Shown here piece by piece: positions 1 to 12,867 of a stretch of DNA of 64,000 nucleotides (position 1 is the stretch's first letter; every line of letters starts with the position of its first letter). The translations under genes were made by a program, and so were the position numbers. The stretch spans positions 644,001 through 708,000 of the forward strand of contig JASJDC010000002.1 in the NCBI GenBank assembly GCA_030065235.1, written 5' to 3'. Source of the DNA: Alphaproteobacteria bacterium (GTDB lineage Bacteria; Pseudomonadota; Alphaproteobacteria; UBA8366; Aestuariispiraceae). The notes under the pieces were generated by a model. It did not search any database, was not told where the DNA came from, and saw nothing but the letters and a program-made list of their open reading frames with translations.

Positions 1-1
1 G

Positions 2-301
2 GATTTCCGGCTGGCGATGGAGAAAGTGAATAGGGCGATGGGCGACGCGGCGGATCGCAGCGCCCGGTTCGTCTGCGTCCTTAGCCTGGCCTGGCCGGAC
101 GGCCATATCGAGAGTTTCGAAGGGACCGTCTCGGGCGACCTGGTCTGGCCGCCGCGCGGCGATAGAGGCTTCGGCTATGACCCGATCTTCATCCCCACGG
201 GCGGGACGATCACGTTCGGCGAGATGGATCCCGACCGGAAACACGCGATCAGTCATCGCGCCGTCGCGTTCGAGAAATTGGTGAATGCCTGTTTCCGATA
301 A
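2..301 (+). CDS. rdgB: RdgB/HAM1-type non-canonical purine NTP pyrophosphatase, 3' part
   Basis: This is the C-terminal half of a house-cleaning pyrophosphatase that hydrolyses dITP, dXTP and XTP to monophosphates in the cytosol. The gene begins before the window and the reading frame is open from base 2. The family signature is visible: [10 protein letters not shown], the TFGEM segment and the KHAISHRA motif that contacts the purine and triphosphate. About 99 residues remain of a protein that is usually near 200. Its stop codon lies 17 nt inside the start of hemW, so the two are probably co-transcribed and translationally coupled. The assignment is firm; only the N-terminus is unseen. Confidence 0.93.
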   Translation, partial: DFRLAMEKVNRAMGDAADRSARFVCVLSLAWPDGHIESFEGTVSGDLVWPPRGDRGFGYDPIFIPTGGTITFGEMDPDRKHAISHRAVAFEKLVNACFR

Positions 302-1469
302 TCTGGGGTCGGACGGGTCGCCGGGCGCGCTGGCGCTCTATGTGCATTGGCCCTTCTGCCTCTCGAAATGCCCTTACTGCGATTTCAACAGCCATGTCCG
401 CGACCGGGTCGATCACGGCGCTTGGCGTACCGCGCTGATCTCAGAACTGAACGAGGCGGCGGACCGGACCGGGCCTCGGCGCTTGACCAGTATCTTCTTC
501 GGCGGCGGCACGCCGTCGCTCGCGGAACCGGAAACCATCGGCGCGGTGGTGGCGGCGGCGAAAGCGCGTTGGGCCGCCGACGCCGATCTCGAGGTCACGC
601 TGGAGGCCAACCCGACCAGCGTCGAGACGGACCGGCTGCGCGCGGTCGCCGAGGCCGGCGTCAACCGCCTGTCCCTTGGCGTGCAATCGCTGGATAACGA
701 CGCCTTGCGCTTTCTGGGCCGACGCCATGATGCGGGCGAGGCGCTCAAAGCGCTGGAGACCGCCGCATGCTTGTTTCCGCGTTTCAGTTTCGACCTGATC
801 TACGCCCTGCCGGACCAGACCCCGGCCGTCTGGGCCGCGCAGTTGAAACAGGCGTTGGCGCGCGCCGGCGACCATCTATCGCTGTATCAATTGACGATCG
901 AGCCGGGCACCGCCTTCCACACCGCGCATCGGCTGGGCCAATTCGACATCCCGGACGAGGCGGCCGGCGAGGCGCTCTACGATCTGACCCAAGAACGCTT
1001 GGAGACAGCCGGCATGCCGGCCTATGAGATCAGCAACCACGCACGGCCCGGCGCCGAGTCGCGCCACAATCTGAGCTATTGGCGCTCGGACGACTATGTC
1101 GGGATCGGGCCGGGCGCCCATGGCCGCGTCACGATCGGGGGCGAGAGACGGGCGCAGCGCCGCGTCCGGCTGCCGGAGAAATGGCTGGCGCGGGTCCAGG
1201 CCGACGGCGCGGCGATGGAAGAAGAGACCGTGCTGAGCCGGGACGAGGCCATCCGGGAAAGCCTCTTGATGGGACTGCGGCTGTCGGAAGGAATCGACGC
1301 GGCGCGGTTCCAGGACCGGTTTGGGGCGCCGCCGGAAGAGGTTTTGGACTGCGCCCGGCTCAAACCGCTGTTCGATGAGGGGCTGCTGGAGCATAAGGCC
1401 GGCGCGCTTCGAACAACGCCGGCGGGGCGCAAACGTCTGAACGCGGTCTTGTCCTATCTGCTGGCCTGA
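285..1469 (+). CDS. hemW: Radical SAM heme chaperone HemW
   Basis: HemW is a cytosolic radical SAM protein that binds heme and delivers it to respiratory enzymes. It is often mis-annotated as oxygen-independent coproporphyrinogen oxidase. Residues about 17-30 carry the [11 protein letters not shown] motif (CxxxCxxC) that binds the [4Fe-4S] cluster. FFGGGTPSL and the GVQSLD segment are typical of the HemN/HemW TIM barrel, and the C-terminal HemN domain follows. At 394 aa it matches HemW rather than the longer HemN. The ATG lies 17 nt inside rdgB, the usual arrangement in alphaproteobacteria. It converges on the sensor kinase gene downstream with 21 nt between stops. Confidence 0.93.
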   Translation: MPVSDNLGSDGSPGALALYVHWPFCLSKCPYCDFNSHVRDRVDHGAWRTALISELNEAADRTGPRRLTSIFFGGGTPSLAEPETIGAVVAAAKARWAADADLEVTLEANPTSVETDRLRAVAEAGVNRLSLGVQSLDNDALRFLGRRHDAGEALKALETAACLFPRFSFDLIYALPDQTPAVWAAQLKQALARAGDHLSLYQLTIEPGTAFHTAHRLGQFDIPDEAAGEALYDLTQERLETAGMPAYEISNHARPGAESRHNLSYWRSDDYVGIGPGAHGRVTIGGERRAQRRVRLPEKWLARVQADGAAMEEETVLSRDEAIRESLLMGLRLSEGIDAARFQDRFGAPPEEVLDCARLKPLFDEGLLEHKAGALRTTPAGRKRLNAVLSYLLA

Positions 1470-1490
1470 ACGCCCAACCCAAAGGCGCGG

Positions 1491-2783
1491 TCACGCGGTC
1501 TGCACCGCCTTCGCCGCATCGGGCGCCAAGGGACGCGCGACAGGGGCCGGGCCCAGCGGCAGCCCAACACGAAAGGTGCTGCCTTCGCCTTCCTCTGACG
1601 TGATGGCCAGCCGGCCGCGATGCCGGTTGACGATATGTTTGACGATGGCGAGGCCGAGCCCGGTGCCGCCCAACTCGCGCGAGCGCGCCGCGTCGACACG
1701 GTAAAACCGTTCGGTCAGGCGCGGCAGATGTTCGCGCGGAATGCCCGACCCGAAATCGCGCACCGAAATCCAGAAGACATCCTCGGCGATCTCGCCCGAG
1801 ACCAAGACCTCCGTCCCACGGCCGCCATATTTCAGCGCGTTTTCGATCAGATTCTGAAACACTTGCGTCAACTGATCTTCGTCGCCAAGCACCGGCGGCG
1901 GGTCTTCCAGCGTCTCGATCCGGATCGTCATACCCAGACTGTCCGCCTTCTGCGACAGCGTCTCGGCGACCCGCCGCGCCACCGCCAACGCGTCGACCTG
2001 GCCGCGCGGCGCGCTGTGCTCCTCCATCTCGATCCGGGACAGCGACAGCAGATCGGAGATCAGTCGGAACATCCGGTCCGCCTGCTCCTGCATGATCGCC
2101 AGAAACCGCTCCTGCGCCGCCGGATCGTCCCGGGCCGGCCCGCGCAAGGTCTCGATAAAGCCGATCAGGCTGGACAGCGGCGTGCGCAGCTCATGACTCA
2201 CATTGGCGACGAAATCGGCGCGGAACTTTTCGGTCTGCATGATCGGCGTGATGTCGAGCATCATGATCAGGGCCGCGGGCGTGTCGGCGACGAGGCCGGC
2301 TCTCGCCGGCTCGGCCGCGCCGGGCAGCGGTTCGATCTTGACTAAGAACGAGCGTTCCAGGGGAACCGAGATTTCCAACGTCATCTCTTGGCTGCTCTGG
2401 CTTTCGATCGCTCGCGCGACCGCGCGCGACAATTCCGGCTGGCGAAAGCCCGCCGACAAGGACCGCCCGCGCATTTCCTTGCCCGCGATGGCGATGGCGG
2501 CGGCGTTGTCGCGCAACACAAGCGCGTCACGGTCGATCAGATAGAGCGGCGTCGGAAGGCCTTCCACCAGGGCTTCGGCCGCCTCCCCTTCGCGCGCCGA
2601 GGCGGCCCGGTCGATTTGCGACCGCCCAAGGGCCGATTCGAGCGCATGGATGGCGGCGCGATGATCCGCACGCCAGCGCCGCAGCAGCAGAAACGCCGCG
2701 CCGCCCGCCAGCGCGCCGCCCAGCATCACTCCCAGAATAAAGGCTTCTTCCACGGCGCGCTCCGATCCGTCGGCCCGTCCCAC
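1491..2783 (-). CDS. PhoR-like membrane sensor histidine kinase
   Basis: This 430-residue two-component sensor has one N-terminal membrane helix (about 15-35) and a PAS-like region (about 70-180). A HisKA domain has VSHELRTPL with phospho-acceptor His197, and a HATPase_c domain carries N, G1 (DFGSGIP) and G2 (GTGLGLAIVK) boxes. Its architecture and the SLIGFIETL segment resemble alphaproteobacterial PhoR, the phosphate-limitation kinase. No phoB or pst gene lies within the window, so its partner is unknown. The gene follows maeB on the same strand, 60 nt after the maeB stop. The chosen start is GTG; a GTG ten codons later is also possible. Confidence 0.8.
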   Translation of the reverse strand: MGRADGSERAVEEAFILGVMLGGALAGGAAFLLLRRWRADHRAAIHALESALGRSQIDRAASAREGEAAEALVEGLPTPLYLIDRDALVLRDNAAAIAIAGKEMRGRSLSAGFRQPELSRAVARAIESQSSQEMTLEISVPLERSFLVKIEPLPGAAEPARAGLVADTPAALIMMLDITPIMQTEKFRADFVANVSHELRTPLSSLIGFIETLRGPARDDPAAQERFLAIMQEQADRMFRLISDLLSLSRIEMEEHSAPRGQVDALAVARRVAETLSQKADSLGMTIRIETLEDPPPVLGDEDQLTQVFQNLIENALKYGGRGTEVLVSGEIAEDVFWISVRDFGSGIPREHLPRLTERFYRVDAARSRELGGTGLGLAIVKHIVNRHRGRLAITSEEGEGSTFRVGLPLGPAPVARPLAPDAAKAVQTA

Positions 2784-2843
2784 GCCCCAACTGTACGATA
2801 GACCAGGTTACCGCATTACGACAGCGATCCAGAAATTCGCAGC

Positions 2844-5108
<2,265 letters not shown>

Positions 5109-5179
5109 GTGAGTTCTTTCCTCCGAGAGGGCCCCCCTTGTCGTCGGAAGGTCCGCGCCATAATCGGACGCCAGAATAG

Positions 5180-5240
5180 GAGGCCGAAAAACGGCCTCAA
5201 GGCCATCGGATTAAGACGGCTTGCCAATCAGAAGGCAAGC
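5180..5240. other. Two adjacent perfect hairpins in the maeB-mutS divergent spacer
   Basis: A 7-bp stem GAGGCCG/CGGCCTC with an AAAAA loop lies at 5180-5198. A second 7-bp stem GCTTGCC/GGCAAGC with an 8-nt loop lies at 5219-5240. Both are inside the 216-nt region between the divergent starts of maeB and mutS. They could be leader-RNA structures or protein sites; neither is followed by a T run on either strand. The function is not known. Confidence 0.4.
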
Positions 5241-5324
5241 GCGCATCAGCGGCGTAAGAGCCATACGGCCCGCTTACTCCGCCAGCCGATTGTCGGGTCC
5301 GCGCGAATGTGGTGAATCAAGGCG

Positions 5325-8042
5325 ATGAGCGCCGCCGCCAAACCCGACCCGACCGGCGAAAAATCGCCAACGCAAGCCGATGATACTGCGCGGCGGCGCG
5401 GCAAGTCGGCCGACGCCGCGACCCCGATGATGAGCCAATATCTCGCCATCAAAGCGGCGCACGCCGATTGCCTGTTATTCTATCGGATGGGCGACTTTTA
5501 CGAGCTATTCTTCGACGATGCGGTAGAGGCGGCCGCCGCGCTCGACATCACGCTGACCAAGCGCGGCCAACATCAAGGCGACGACATTCCGATGTGCGGC
5601 GTCCCGGTGCACGCCGCCGACGGCTATTTGGCGCGGCTGATCCGAAAAGGCTTCCGCGTCGCGGTCTGCGAACAAACCGAAGACCCGGCGGAGGCCAAAA
5701 AGCGCGGGGCGAAGTCGGTGGTTGCGCGGGATGTGGTGCGCATCGTCACGCCGGGCACGCTGACCGAGGATGCGCTGCTGGATGCGCGCACGAACAATTA
5801 TCTGGCCGCGCTGGCGCGCGCGCAGGGCGGCTTGGCCCTAGCCTGGCTCGATGTCTCGACCGGCGTTTTCGCCGTGCAATCGGTGACGCCGGCGACCCTG
5901 TCCGCCGTCTTGGCGCGGGTCGGTCCCAGCGAGATCATCTGCCCCGAGCGCGTCACCCAGGATGCGGCGCTGTTCGACATTTTCGCGGATTGGCGCGAAG
6001 CCCTGGCGCCGCAGGCTGACAGCCTGTTCGATTCAATCAATGGCGAGCGCCGCCTGGAGGATCTGTTCGGCGTCGCCTCGCTGGATGCGTTCGGGGATTT
6101 CAGCCGCGCCGACCTTTCCGCCGCCGGGGCTTTGGTCGACTACGTGACGCTGACCCAAGTCGGCAAGGCGCCCAACCTGCAGCCGTTGCGGCGGTTTAGC
6201 GCCGGGGCGGTGATGGAAATCGACCCGGCGACCCGGCGCAATCTGGAGCTAACCCGGACGCTCGGCGGCGACCGTAAAGGCAGCCTTTTGGCGACGGTGG
6301 ATTTCACCGTGACCGGCGCCGGCGCGCGGCTGCTCGCGAATCGGCTCTCGGCGCCGTTGACCGATCCGGAGGCCATCGCGGCGCGGCTGGAGTCTGTCAG
6401 CTATTTCGTCGACGCAACTGCGCTCTGCGACGCCGTGCGGGATCTATTGCGCGCCCTGCCGGACCTGGAACGCGCGCTGGCGCGGCTGACCGTCGGGCGC
6501 GGCGGTCCGCGCGACCTGCTCGCCCTGCGCGAAGGGTTGCGGCAGGTTCCCCGCCTGAAGGCCCTTTTGGGACAGACGGAGACGCCGCCGCCTGCGGACC
6601 TGGCGGAAGCCGAGCGCGATCTCGGCCTGCATGAGGTCTTTGTCGACAAGCTCGATCGGGCGCTGATCGACGAACCCCCGGCCCTTGCGCGCGACGGCGG
6701 GTTCATCCGGCAAGCCTATGCGCCGCATTTGGACGAGGTTCGAAAACTGCGCGACGAAAGCCGCCGGCTGATCGCCAATCTCGAAGCGCGCTATCGCCGA
6801 GAAACCGGCGCCGAGACGCTGAAGATCAAACACAACAATGTCTTAGGCTATTTCATCGAGGTAACAGCGAAACATGCGGAGAAGATCGGCGACGGCTTCA
6901 TCCATCGCCAATCCATGGCCAATGCGACCCGCTTCTCGACGCCGGAGCTGGCGGACCTGGCCCGCGCCATCGCTGAGGCGGGCGACAAGGCCCTGGCGAT
7001 GGAGGAGGAAATCTTCGCCGATCTGACCGGCGAAGCGACCGCGCGCGCCGGCGAGATCGCCCTGGCCGCCGCGGGTTTCGCGATCTTCGATTGGGCTTCG
7101 GCCGGCGCGGAGCTGGCGCGACGGCGGCGCTACAACCGGCCGACGGTCACCGGCGGGCTGGACTTCACCATCACGCAAGGCCGGCATCCGGTGGTTGAAG
7201 CGGCGCTGAGCGCGGCAGCGGAGGATTTCGTCGCCAATGATTGCGCGCTTGAGCCGGAGCAGCGTCTCTGGCTTCTGACCGGCCCCAACATGGCCGGCAA
7301 GAGCACCTTTCTGAGGCAGAACGCCTTGATCGCGATCCTCGCCCAGTCCGGCTATTTCACGCCGGCGGAGAACGCCCGAATCGGCGCCGTGGATCGGTTG
7401 TTCAGCCGCGTCGGGGCGTCCGACGATCTGGCGCGCGGGCGGTCGACCTTCATGGTCGAGATGGTCGAGACCGCCACCATCCTGAACCAGGCGACGGAGC
7501 GCTCGCTGGTGATCCTGGACGAGATCGGGCGCGGCACCGCGACCTTCGACGGCCTTTCGATCGCCTGGGCCTGCGTCGAGCATCTGCATGACGGGTCCAA
7601 GGCGCGCGCGCTTTTCGCGACCCATTATCACGAACTGACCGCTCTTTCCGAACGCCTGCCCGCCCTGGCGCCGCATTGCCTGCAGGTGAAGGAATGGCGG
7701 GGCGAGGTCGTGTTTCTGCATTCGGTCGGACCCGGCGCCGCCGATCGCTCCTACGGCATCCATGTGGCGCGGTTGGCGGGGCTGCCCGCCCCGGTCGTTT
7801 CGCGTGCGGAACAGGTGCTGCATGCGCTCGAGCGCGGCGAACAATCGGGCGCCGTCACGCGTCTCGTCGACGACCTGCCGCTGTTTCAGGCGGCGGCGTG
7901 GGGAACTCCGGAACCGACGCCTGCTTCCGGTCCCAGCGCGCTTGAAACCGCGCTGACGGAAATCGATCCCGACGCCTTGTCGCCGCGCGACGCGTTGGAG
8001 GCGCTGTACCGTTTGAAAGCGCTTTCTCAAGACGGCGACTGA
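5325..8042 (+). CDS. mutS: DNA mismatch repair protein MutS
   Basis: MutS recognises base mismatches and small loops and starts methyl- or nick-directed repair with MutL. The 905-residue product has the mismatch-binding FYELFFDDA motif (the Phe that wedges at the mismatch) near residue 60. Connector, lever and clamp domains follow. The ATPase has Walker [11 protein letters not shown] near residue 660, Walker [11 protein letters not shown] and the FATHYHEL switch. An N-terminal extension of about 35 residues precedes the conserved core. An AAGG element lies just before the ATG. glnD follows 91 nt downstream on the same strand. Confidence 0.97.
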   Translation: MSAAAKPDPTGEKSPTQADDTARRRGKSADAATPMMSQYLAIKAAHADCLLFYRMGDFYELFFDDAVEAAAALDITLTKRGQHQGDDIPMCGVPVHAADGYLARLIRKGFRVAVCEQTEDPAEAKKRGAKSVVARDVVRIVTPGTLTEDALLDARTNNYLAALARAQGGLALAWLDVSTGVFAVQSVTPATLSAVLARVGPSEIICPERVTQDAALFDIFADWREALAPQADSLFDSINGERRLEDLFGVASLDAFGDFSRADLSAAGALVDYVTLTQVGKAPNLQPLRRFSAGAVMEIDPATRRNLELTRTLGGDRKGSLLATVDFTVTGAGARLLANRLSAPLTDPEAIAARLESVSYFVDATALCDAVRDLLRALPDLERALARLTVGRGGPRDLLALREGLRQVPRLKALLGQTETPPPADLAEAERDLGLHEVFVDKLDRALIDEPPALARDGGFIRQAYAPHLDEVRKLRDESRRLIANLEARYRRETGAETLKIKHNNVLGYFIEVTAKHAEKIGDGFIHRQSMANATRFSTPELADLARAIAEAGDKALAMEEEIFADLTGEATARAGEIALAAAGFAIFDWASAGAELARRRRYNRPTVTGGLDFTITQGRHPVVEAALSAAAEDFVANDCALEPEQRLWLLTGPNMAGKSTFLRQNALIAILAQSGYFTPAENARIGAVDRLFSRVGASDDLARGRSTFMVEMVETATILNQATERSLVILDEIGRGTATFDGLSIAWACVEHLHDGSKARALFATHYHELTALSERLPALAPHCLQVKEWRGEVVFLHSVGPGAADRSYGIHVARLAGLPAPVVSRAEQVLHALERGEQSGAVTRLVDDLPLFQAAAWGTPEPTPASGPSALETALTEIDPDALSPRDALEALYRLKALSQDGD

Positions 8043-8133
8043 CCGGCTGACCCGCGACGCAACCGCCGCAAACGCGCAAAGCCGAACGATTTCCCGCTCG
8101 CTTCACGGCGCCACCGCCCCTATCTTCCCTGCA

Positions 8134-10944
8134 ATGGATTTCACTTCGATCAAAAAGCGGCGCGCGATTATCGACCGCAAGGGGCTGACTCTGGCGCTGG
8201 AAGCGGTGCTGGAGCGAAGGCTCGCCGACGCTGAAGACCGGGCGGCGCGCCTCTCCCTGCTGAAAGAAGCGTTGGCGCGCGGCCGCGCCGAGGTGAAACG
8301 CCGGTTCATGGCCGATCAGGACGGCGCTGTGGCTGTGGCGGGGCTGGCTTTTCTGGTCGATCAACTGGTCCGGGTTCTCTATGACATCGCGTCCCGGCGG
8401 CTCTATCCCAGCGCCAACCCGACCAAGGAAGAGCTGCTCGCGATCGCGGCGGTCGGCGGCTATGGCCGCGGCGAGCTGGCGCCGCAATCGGACGTCGATC
8501 TGCTGTTCATTCACAGCTACAAGCTGACCGCCCGCTCCGAACAGATCGTCGAGAACATCCTCTACACGCTCTGGGACCTCGGCCTGACCGTCGGTCACGC
8601 GACCCGGTCGGTCGACGAATGCATCCGCCAAGCCAAGAGCGACGTCACCATCACGACGGCGATGCTGGAGGCGCGGTTCGTCTGGGGCGAGCGCAGCCTC
8701 TATGACAGGTTTCGCCGGGCCTTCGAGAAATCAGTGCTCAGCGCCGGCGGCGCCGCCTTCCTCGAAGCCAAGCTGCGCGAACGGGATGAGCGGCACGGAC
8801 GGTTGGGCGACAGCCGCTATGTCTTGGAGCCGAACATCAAGGACGGCAAGGGCGGGTTGCGCGACCTGCATACGCTCTATTGGGCGGCGAAATATCTCTA
8901 CCGCGTGCGGACGCTTGAGGAGCTGGTCGAGCGCAAGATGCTGACCAAGCGTGAGTTGGCGCGATTCGACAAAGCGCAGCAGTTCCTCTGGACCCTGCGC
9001 TGCCACCTCCACTATCTGACCGGCCGGGCCGAGGAGCGCCTGACCTTCGACATCCAGCCGGAACTGGCCCGGCGGATGGGCTATGTCGGCCGCAACGGCG
9101 CCAGCGGCGTCGAGCGGTTCATGAAACACTATTTCCTGATCGCCAAGGATGTCGGCGATTTGACGCGGATCTTCTGCGCCGGGTTCGAAGCGCAGCATCA
9201 GAAAATACCGCTCTTCAGTCTCGCGCGCTTCGCCAGCGACAAGGTGGTCGAGGGCTTCCCGGTCAACGCCGGCCGTCTCGATCGCCCCGAGCGCGCCTGG
9301 TTCAAGTCGAACCCGGTCGACATGTTGCGGATTTTCGACGTGTCGCACCGCACCGGGCTCGACATTCACCCGGACGCGCTGCGCTCAATCACCCGGCATC
9401 TGCGCGCGATCGACACCGAAACCCGCGACGACCCCAAAGCGAACGCGCTGTTTCTGGGGATTCTCTGCAGCAATAAAAATCCGGAAACGACGCTGCGCCG
9501 GATGAATGAATGCGGGCTGTTCGGCCGTTTCATGCCCGATTTCGGCCGGGTCGTCGCGCAGATGCAGTATGACATGTACCATGTCTACACGACCGATGAG
9601 CACACGATCCGCGCCATCGGCATCCTCAACCGGATCGAGGCGCAGGAACTGACCGACGATCACCCGCTCGCCTCGAAGATCATCTCGAAGGTGCTGTCGC
9701 GCGAAGTGCTCTATGTCGCGCTGTTACTGCATGACATCGCCAAGGGCCGCGGCGGCGATCACAGCACCCTCGGCGCCGACGTCGCCCGTGAGGTTTGCCC
9801 GAAACTGGGATTCAACGAGGAGCAGACGGAAACCATCGCCTGGTTGGTCTTTTATCACCTCGCGATGTCGAACACGGCTTTCAAACGCGACATTGACGAT
9901 CCCAAGACAGTCGCCGATTTCGTTGCGCTGGTGCAGTCGCCGGAACGGCTGCGGCTGCTGCTCTGCCTGACGGTCTGCGATATCCGCGCCGTCGGTCCGA
10001 GTGTCTGGAACAATTGGAAAGCGACCCTGCTGCGCGACCTATATTACCGAGCGGAAGCGCTGATCACCGAAGGCCTTGAGAGCGGCGGGCGCGAGGCGCG
10101 CGCCGAGGTCGCGCGCCGGGATCTCAATCAGGCGCTTGCCGGCGCATCCTGGCCGCAAGAGTGGGTCGAGACGCATATCGGCCGATTACCGGATCCTTAC
10201 CTGCTGGCGAGCGACGTCGGGACGCTGGTGAAACACGCCGAAATGATCCGCGACGCCGAGGCGCGGGGGCAGCCGCTGGCCATCGACGCGCGCGTCTTGG
10301 CCGACAAGGACGTCACCGAGGTGACGATCTTCGCCCAGGACCATCCCGGCCTGTTCAACCGGCTGAGCGGCGCGCTGGCGGTCTGCGGCGCCAGCATCGT
10401 GGATGCGCGGATCACGACACTGAAAGACGGCATGGCGCTGGATGTCTTCACCGTCCAGGACGCAGCGGCCGGCGGCGCTTTCAAGTCCTCCTCGAAGCTG
10501 GCGCGGCTCTCGGTTCTGGTCGAACAGGTGCTGTCGGGCCGGATCAGCCCGCTCGAGGAGTTGGACAAGCGCGCGACTCAGCTGCCGAGCCGGATGGAGG
10601 CCTTCTCCGTGCCGCCGCGCGTCCTGATCGACAACGGCGCGTCCAACACGCACACGCTGATCGAGGTGAACGGCCGCGACCGTTCGGCGCTGGTCTATCG
10701 CCTAACCCGCGCCCTAATCGGGCTTGGGCTACAGATCTCGACGGCGAAGATTTCGACCTTTGGCGAGCGCGTGGTCGACGCATTCTATGTTAAAGACGTC
10801 TTCGGCATGAAAGTGACCCACGAGGCGAAACTGGCCGAAATCCGCAAGACCCTGCTCGCCGTCCTCGACGCCGCCAACCCGGACCCGCCCGGCGCCTCCG
10901 AGAGTGACAACCCGGCCGTCGCCGCGCGCCTGGCGGCGGAGTAG
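8134..10944 (+). CDS. glnD: Bifunctional [protein-PII] uridylyltransferase/uridylyl-removing enzyme
   Basis: GlnD senses glutamine and reversibly uridylylates PII proteins, setting nitrogen metabolism. The 936 residues show the full layout. The nucleotidyltransferase domain has GGYGRGELAPQSDVDLLF with the metal-binding D-x-D (about 110-127). A GlnE/GlnD linker comes next. The HD domain (LLLHDIAKGRGGDHS, about 530-545) removes UMP. Two C-terminal ACT domains bind glutamine, beginning near EVTIFAQDHPG and HTLIEVNGRDRS. No strong ribosome-binding site precedes the ATG. Its neighbour mutS is a common alphaproteobacterial partner. It converges on an acetyltransferase gene nine bases downstream. 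Confidence 0.96.
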   Translation: MDFTSIKKRRAIIDRKGLTLALEAVLERRLADAEDRAARLSLLKEALARGRAEVKRRFMADQDGAVAVAGLAFLVDQLVRVLYDIASRRLYPSANPTKEELLAIAAVGGYGRGELAPQSDVDLLFIHSYKLTARSEQIVENILYTLWDLGLTVGHATRSVDECIRQAKSDVTITTAMLEARFVWGERSLYDRFRRAFEKSVLSAGGAAFLEAKLRERDERHGRLGDSRYVLEPNIKDGKGGLRDLHTLYWAAKYLYRVRTLEELVERKMLTKRELARFDKAQQFLWTLRCHLHYLTGRAEERLTFDIQPELARRMGYVGRNGASGVERFMKHYFLIAKDVGDLTRIFCAGFEAQHQKIPLFSLARFASDKVVEGFPVNAGRLDRPERAWFKSNPVDMLRIFDVSHRTGLDIHPDALRSITRHLRAIDTETRDDPKANALFLGILCSNKNPETTLRRMNECGLFGRFMPDFGRVVAQMQYDMYHVYTTDEHTIRAIGILNRIEAQELTDDHPLASKIISKVLSREVLYVALLLHDIAKGRGGDHSTLGADVAREVCPKLGFNEEQTETIAWLVFYHLAMSNTAFKRDIDDPKTVADFVALVQSPERLRLLLCLTVCDIRAVGPSVWNNWKATLLRDLYYRAEALITEGLESGGREARAEVARRDLNQALAGASWPQEWVETHIGRLPDPYLLASDVGTLVKHAEMIRDAEARGQPLAIDARVLADKDVTEVTIFAQDHPGLFNRLSGALAVCGASIVDARITTLKDGMALDVFTVQDAAAGGAFKSSSKLARLSVLVEQVLSGRISPLEELDKRATQLPSRMEAFSVPPRVLIDNGASNTHTLIEVNGRDRSALVYRLTRALIGLGLQISTAKISTFGERVVDAFYVKDVFGMKVTHEAKLAEIRKTLLAVLDAANPDPPGASESDNPAVAARLAAE

Positions 10945-10953
10945 CCGACGGGG

Positions 10954-11457
10954 TCAGTCGGTTCTGGGGAAAGCGTAGACCGAACGTTCGACGCCATCAG
11001 GGAACCGCTCTCGCGCGAAGGCGACCCCGCCGAGCCGGGCGACAAGGGCGGCGGCGGCGCTGTTTTCATCCTTAAAATGCGTCTCGACGCGGTCCCAACC
11101 AAGCGTCTCATAGCCGTATCCGATGGCGGCGCGCGAAGCCTCGGTGGCGTGCCCTCGTCCGCGTCCGGACGGGAGGAGCCACCAGGTCAATTCGGCCCGA
11201 GGCCACCCATCGGGATGATAGAGACCGCATGCGCCAAGCGCGGCCCCGCTCTGTTGATCGACCAGAATCCAGACCCCGAACCCTTTCATCGCCCAATGGC
11301 CCACATCGACCGCCAAGCGCTTCCAAGCCTCAACCGGCGGTTTGGGCCCGCCATAGAAATGCGACGCCTCGCTATCGGCGAAAAAGTCGCAATAGAGCGC
11401 GAAATCGCCCGAGCCGGGCGGCCGCATCGACAACCGTTCGGTCGACAGCACCGTCAT
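10954..11457 (-). CDS. GNAT family N-acetyltransferase (RimJ/RimL-like)
   Basis: This 167-residue protein has the GNAT fold of the Acetyltransf_3 type. It starts with TERLSMRPP, has an AELTWWLLPSGRGRGHATEA segment that matches the acetyl-CoA-binding motif A (R/Q-x-x-G-x-G/A), and ends with a DENSAAAALVARLGG motif typical of the RimJ/RimL group. The acceptor cannot be named: proteins of this group acetylate ribosomal N-termini, antibiotics or small metabolites. It is a single gene converging on glnD, and the thiolase gene upstream is on the same strand 31 nt away. Confidence 0.82.
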   Translation of the reverse strand: MTVLSTERLSMRPPGSGDFALYCDFFADSEASHFYGGPKPPVEAWKRLAVDVGHWAMKGFGVWILVDQQSGAALGACGLYHPDGWPRAELTWWLLPSGRGRGHATEASRAAIGYGYETLGWDRVETHFKDENSAAAALVARLGGVAFARERFPDGVERSVYAFPRTD

Positions 11458-11488
11458 GTCCGCGCAGTTTCGTCGAAGCGCGCCATTA

Positions 11489-12691
11489 TCATCCCTTCAG
11501 ATTCTCGACGATCAGGGCGATGCCTTGGCCGCCGCCGATGCACATGGTGGCGAGGCCGTAGCGGCCGCCGGTGCGGGCCAGTTCGTTGATCAGCTTGACG
11601 GTGATAATCGCGCCGGTGGCGCCGACCGGATGGCCCAAAGCGACGGCCCCGCCGTTCGGGTTCACGATCGCCGGGTCGAGGCCGAGCTCCTTAGTGACGG
11701 CGCAGGCCTGCGCAGCGAAGGCTTCGTTGCTTTCCACCAGGTCCAGATCGTCAATCGTCAGACCGGCCTTCTCCAGCGCCTTGCGCGTCGCGGGGATCGG
11801 CCCCGCCCCCATCTCGGCAGGCTCCACCCCGGCATGGCCGTAGGCGACGATCCGCGCCATCGGCTCGAGGCCGCGCCGCGTAACCTCGGCGCCGGACATC
11901 AGGACCACGGCCGCCGCCCCGTCATTAATGCCGGACGAATTGCCGGCCGTGACCGAACCGTCCTTTTTGAAGACCGGGCGCAGCTTGGCCATGTCGTCGG
12001 CTGTCGCGTCTATCCGGACATGCTCGTCCACCGCGAAATCGACCGTCTCGCGCTTGCGTTTCACCGGGATCGCTTTGATCTGGCTTTCGAACCGGCCGTC
12101 CCGGATCGCCGCCGACGCGCGCCGGTGGCTCTCTAGCGCGAACGCGTCCTGATCGTCGCGGGTGATCTGATAGCGCTCGGCGACATTCTCCGCCGTTACG
12201 CCCATATGGCCGTGGCCGAACGGGTCCTGCAACGCGCCCAGCATCATGTCATGGGTCTTGGCGTCGCCCATTTTCTGGCCCCAGCGCCCCACCGTCATCA
12301 GATGGCCCGAACGGCTCATGCTCTCGGCGCCGCCCGCGACGGCCGTCTCCGCGTCGCCCAGCATGATCGATTGCGCCGCCGACACGATGGCCTGAAGACC
12401 GCTGCCGCAAAGCCGGTTGACGGTGAGCGCCGGGGTCTCTTTCGGCACGCCCGCATTGAGGGCGGCGACGCGGGAGACATACATATCCCGCGCCTCGGTG
12501 TGGATGACGTTGCCCATCACCACATGCTCAACCGCCTCCGGTTCGACGCCGGCCCGGTCCAGCGCGTCTTCGATCACCGCCGCGCCGAGATCCACCGGCG
12601 CCGTTCCGGCCAGCGCGCCGCCGAAGGTCCCGACCGCCGTACGGCAACCATCGACAATATGAACGGCGCGATCACTTGCATCCCCGGCCAT
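11489..12691 (-). CDS. Acetyl-CoA C-acyltransferase (thiolase)
   Basis: This is a type-II thiolase of 400 aa that condenses or cleaves acyl-CoA, as in acetoacetyl-CoA formation or beta-oxidation. The nucleophilic Cys is in NRLCGSGLQA near residue 90. The SNEAFAAQ segment, the catalytic His in GGAVALGHPVG and the second Cys in CIGGGQG are all present. I place the start at 12691 because GGAGG lies 8 nt upstream and the family N-terminus begins here; the frame stays open for 55 more codons upstream but lacks conservation. Its sequence alone does not separate biosynthetic from degradative use. It is divergent from murJ. Confidence 0.92.
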   Translation of the reverse strand: MAGDASDRAVHIVDGCRTAVGTFGGALAGTAPVDLGAAVIEDALDRAGVEPEAVEHVVMGNVIHTEARDMYVSRVAALNAGVPKETPALTVNRLCGSGLQAIVSAAQSIMLGDAETAVAGGAESMSRSGHLMTVGRWGQKMGDAKTHDMMLGALQDPFGHGHMGVTAENVAERYQITRDDQDAFALESHRRASAAIRDGRFESQIKAIPVKRKRETVDFAVDEHVRIDATADDMAKLRPVFKKDGSVTAGNSSGINDGAAAVVLMSGAEVTRRGLEPMARIVAYGHAGVEPAEMGAGPIPATRKALEKAGLTIDDLDLVESNEAFAAQACAVTKELGLDPAIVNPNGGAVALGHPVGATGAIITVKLINELARTGGRYGLATMCIGGGQGIALIVENLKG

Positions 12692-12867
12692 TTTCGTTCC
12701 TCCCTGAGTGTCTTTGCTTGGTGGAGTGTGCGCCGGGCCGGCCGCTCGGAACAAGCCCAATGGCCGCGCTTTCGCCGCAAAACCGCCGCATCGTCGCTTC
12801 TCCGAACGGCTCGAATCCCGTAAGGGCGAAGGGCGGCGATCCAAGAGCGGCGCCAAGAGAGCAGCGC

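Noticed and set aside
10945-10953. Terminator between glnD and the GNAT gene
   Set aside because: Only nine bases separate the stops and no stem with a T run is visible there.
12692-12856. 55-codon extension of the thiolase
   Set aside because: GGAGG sits just before 12691 and thiolase homology begins there.
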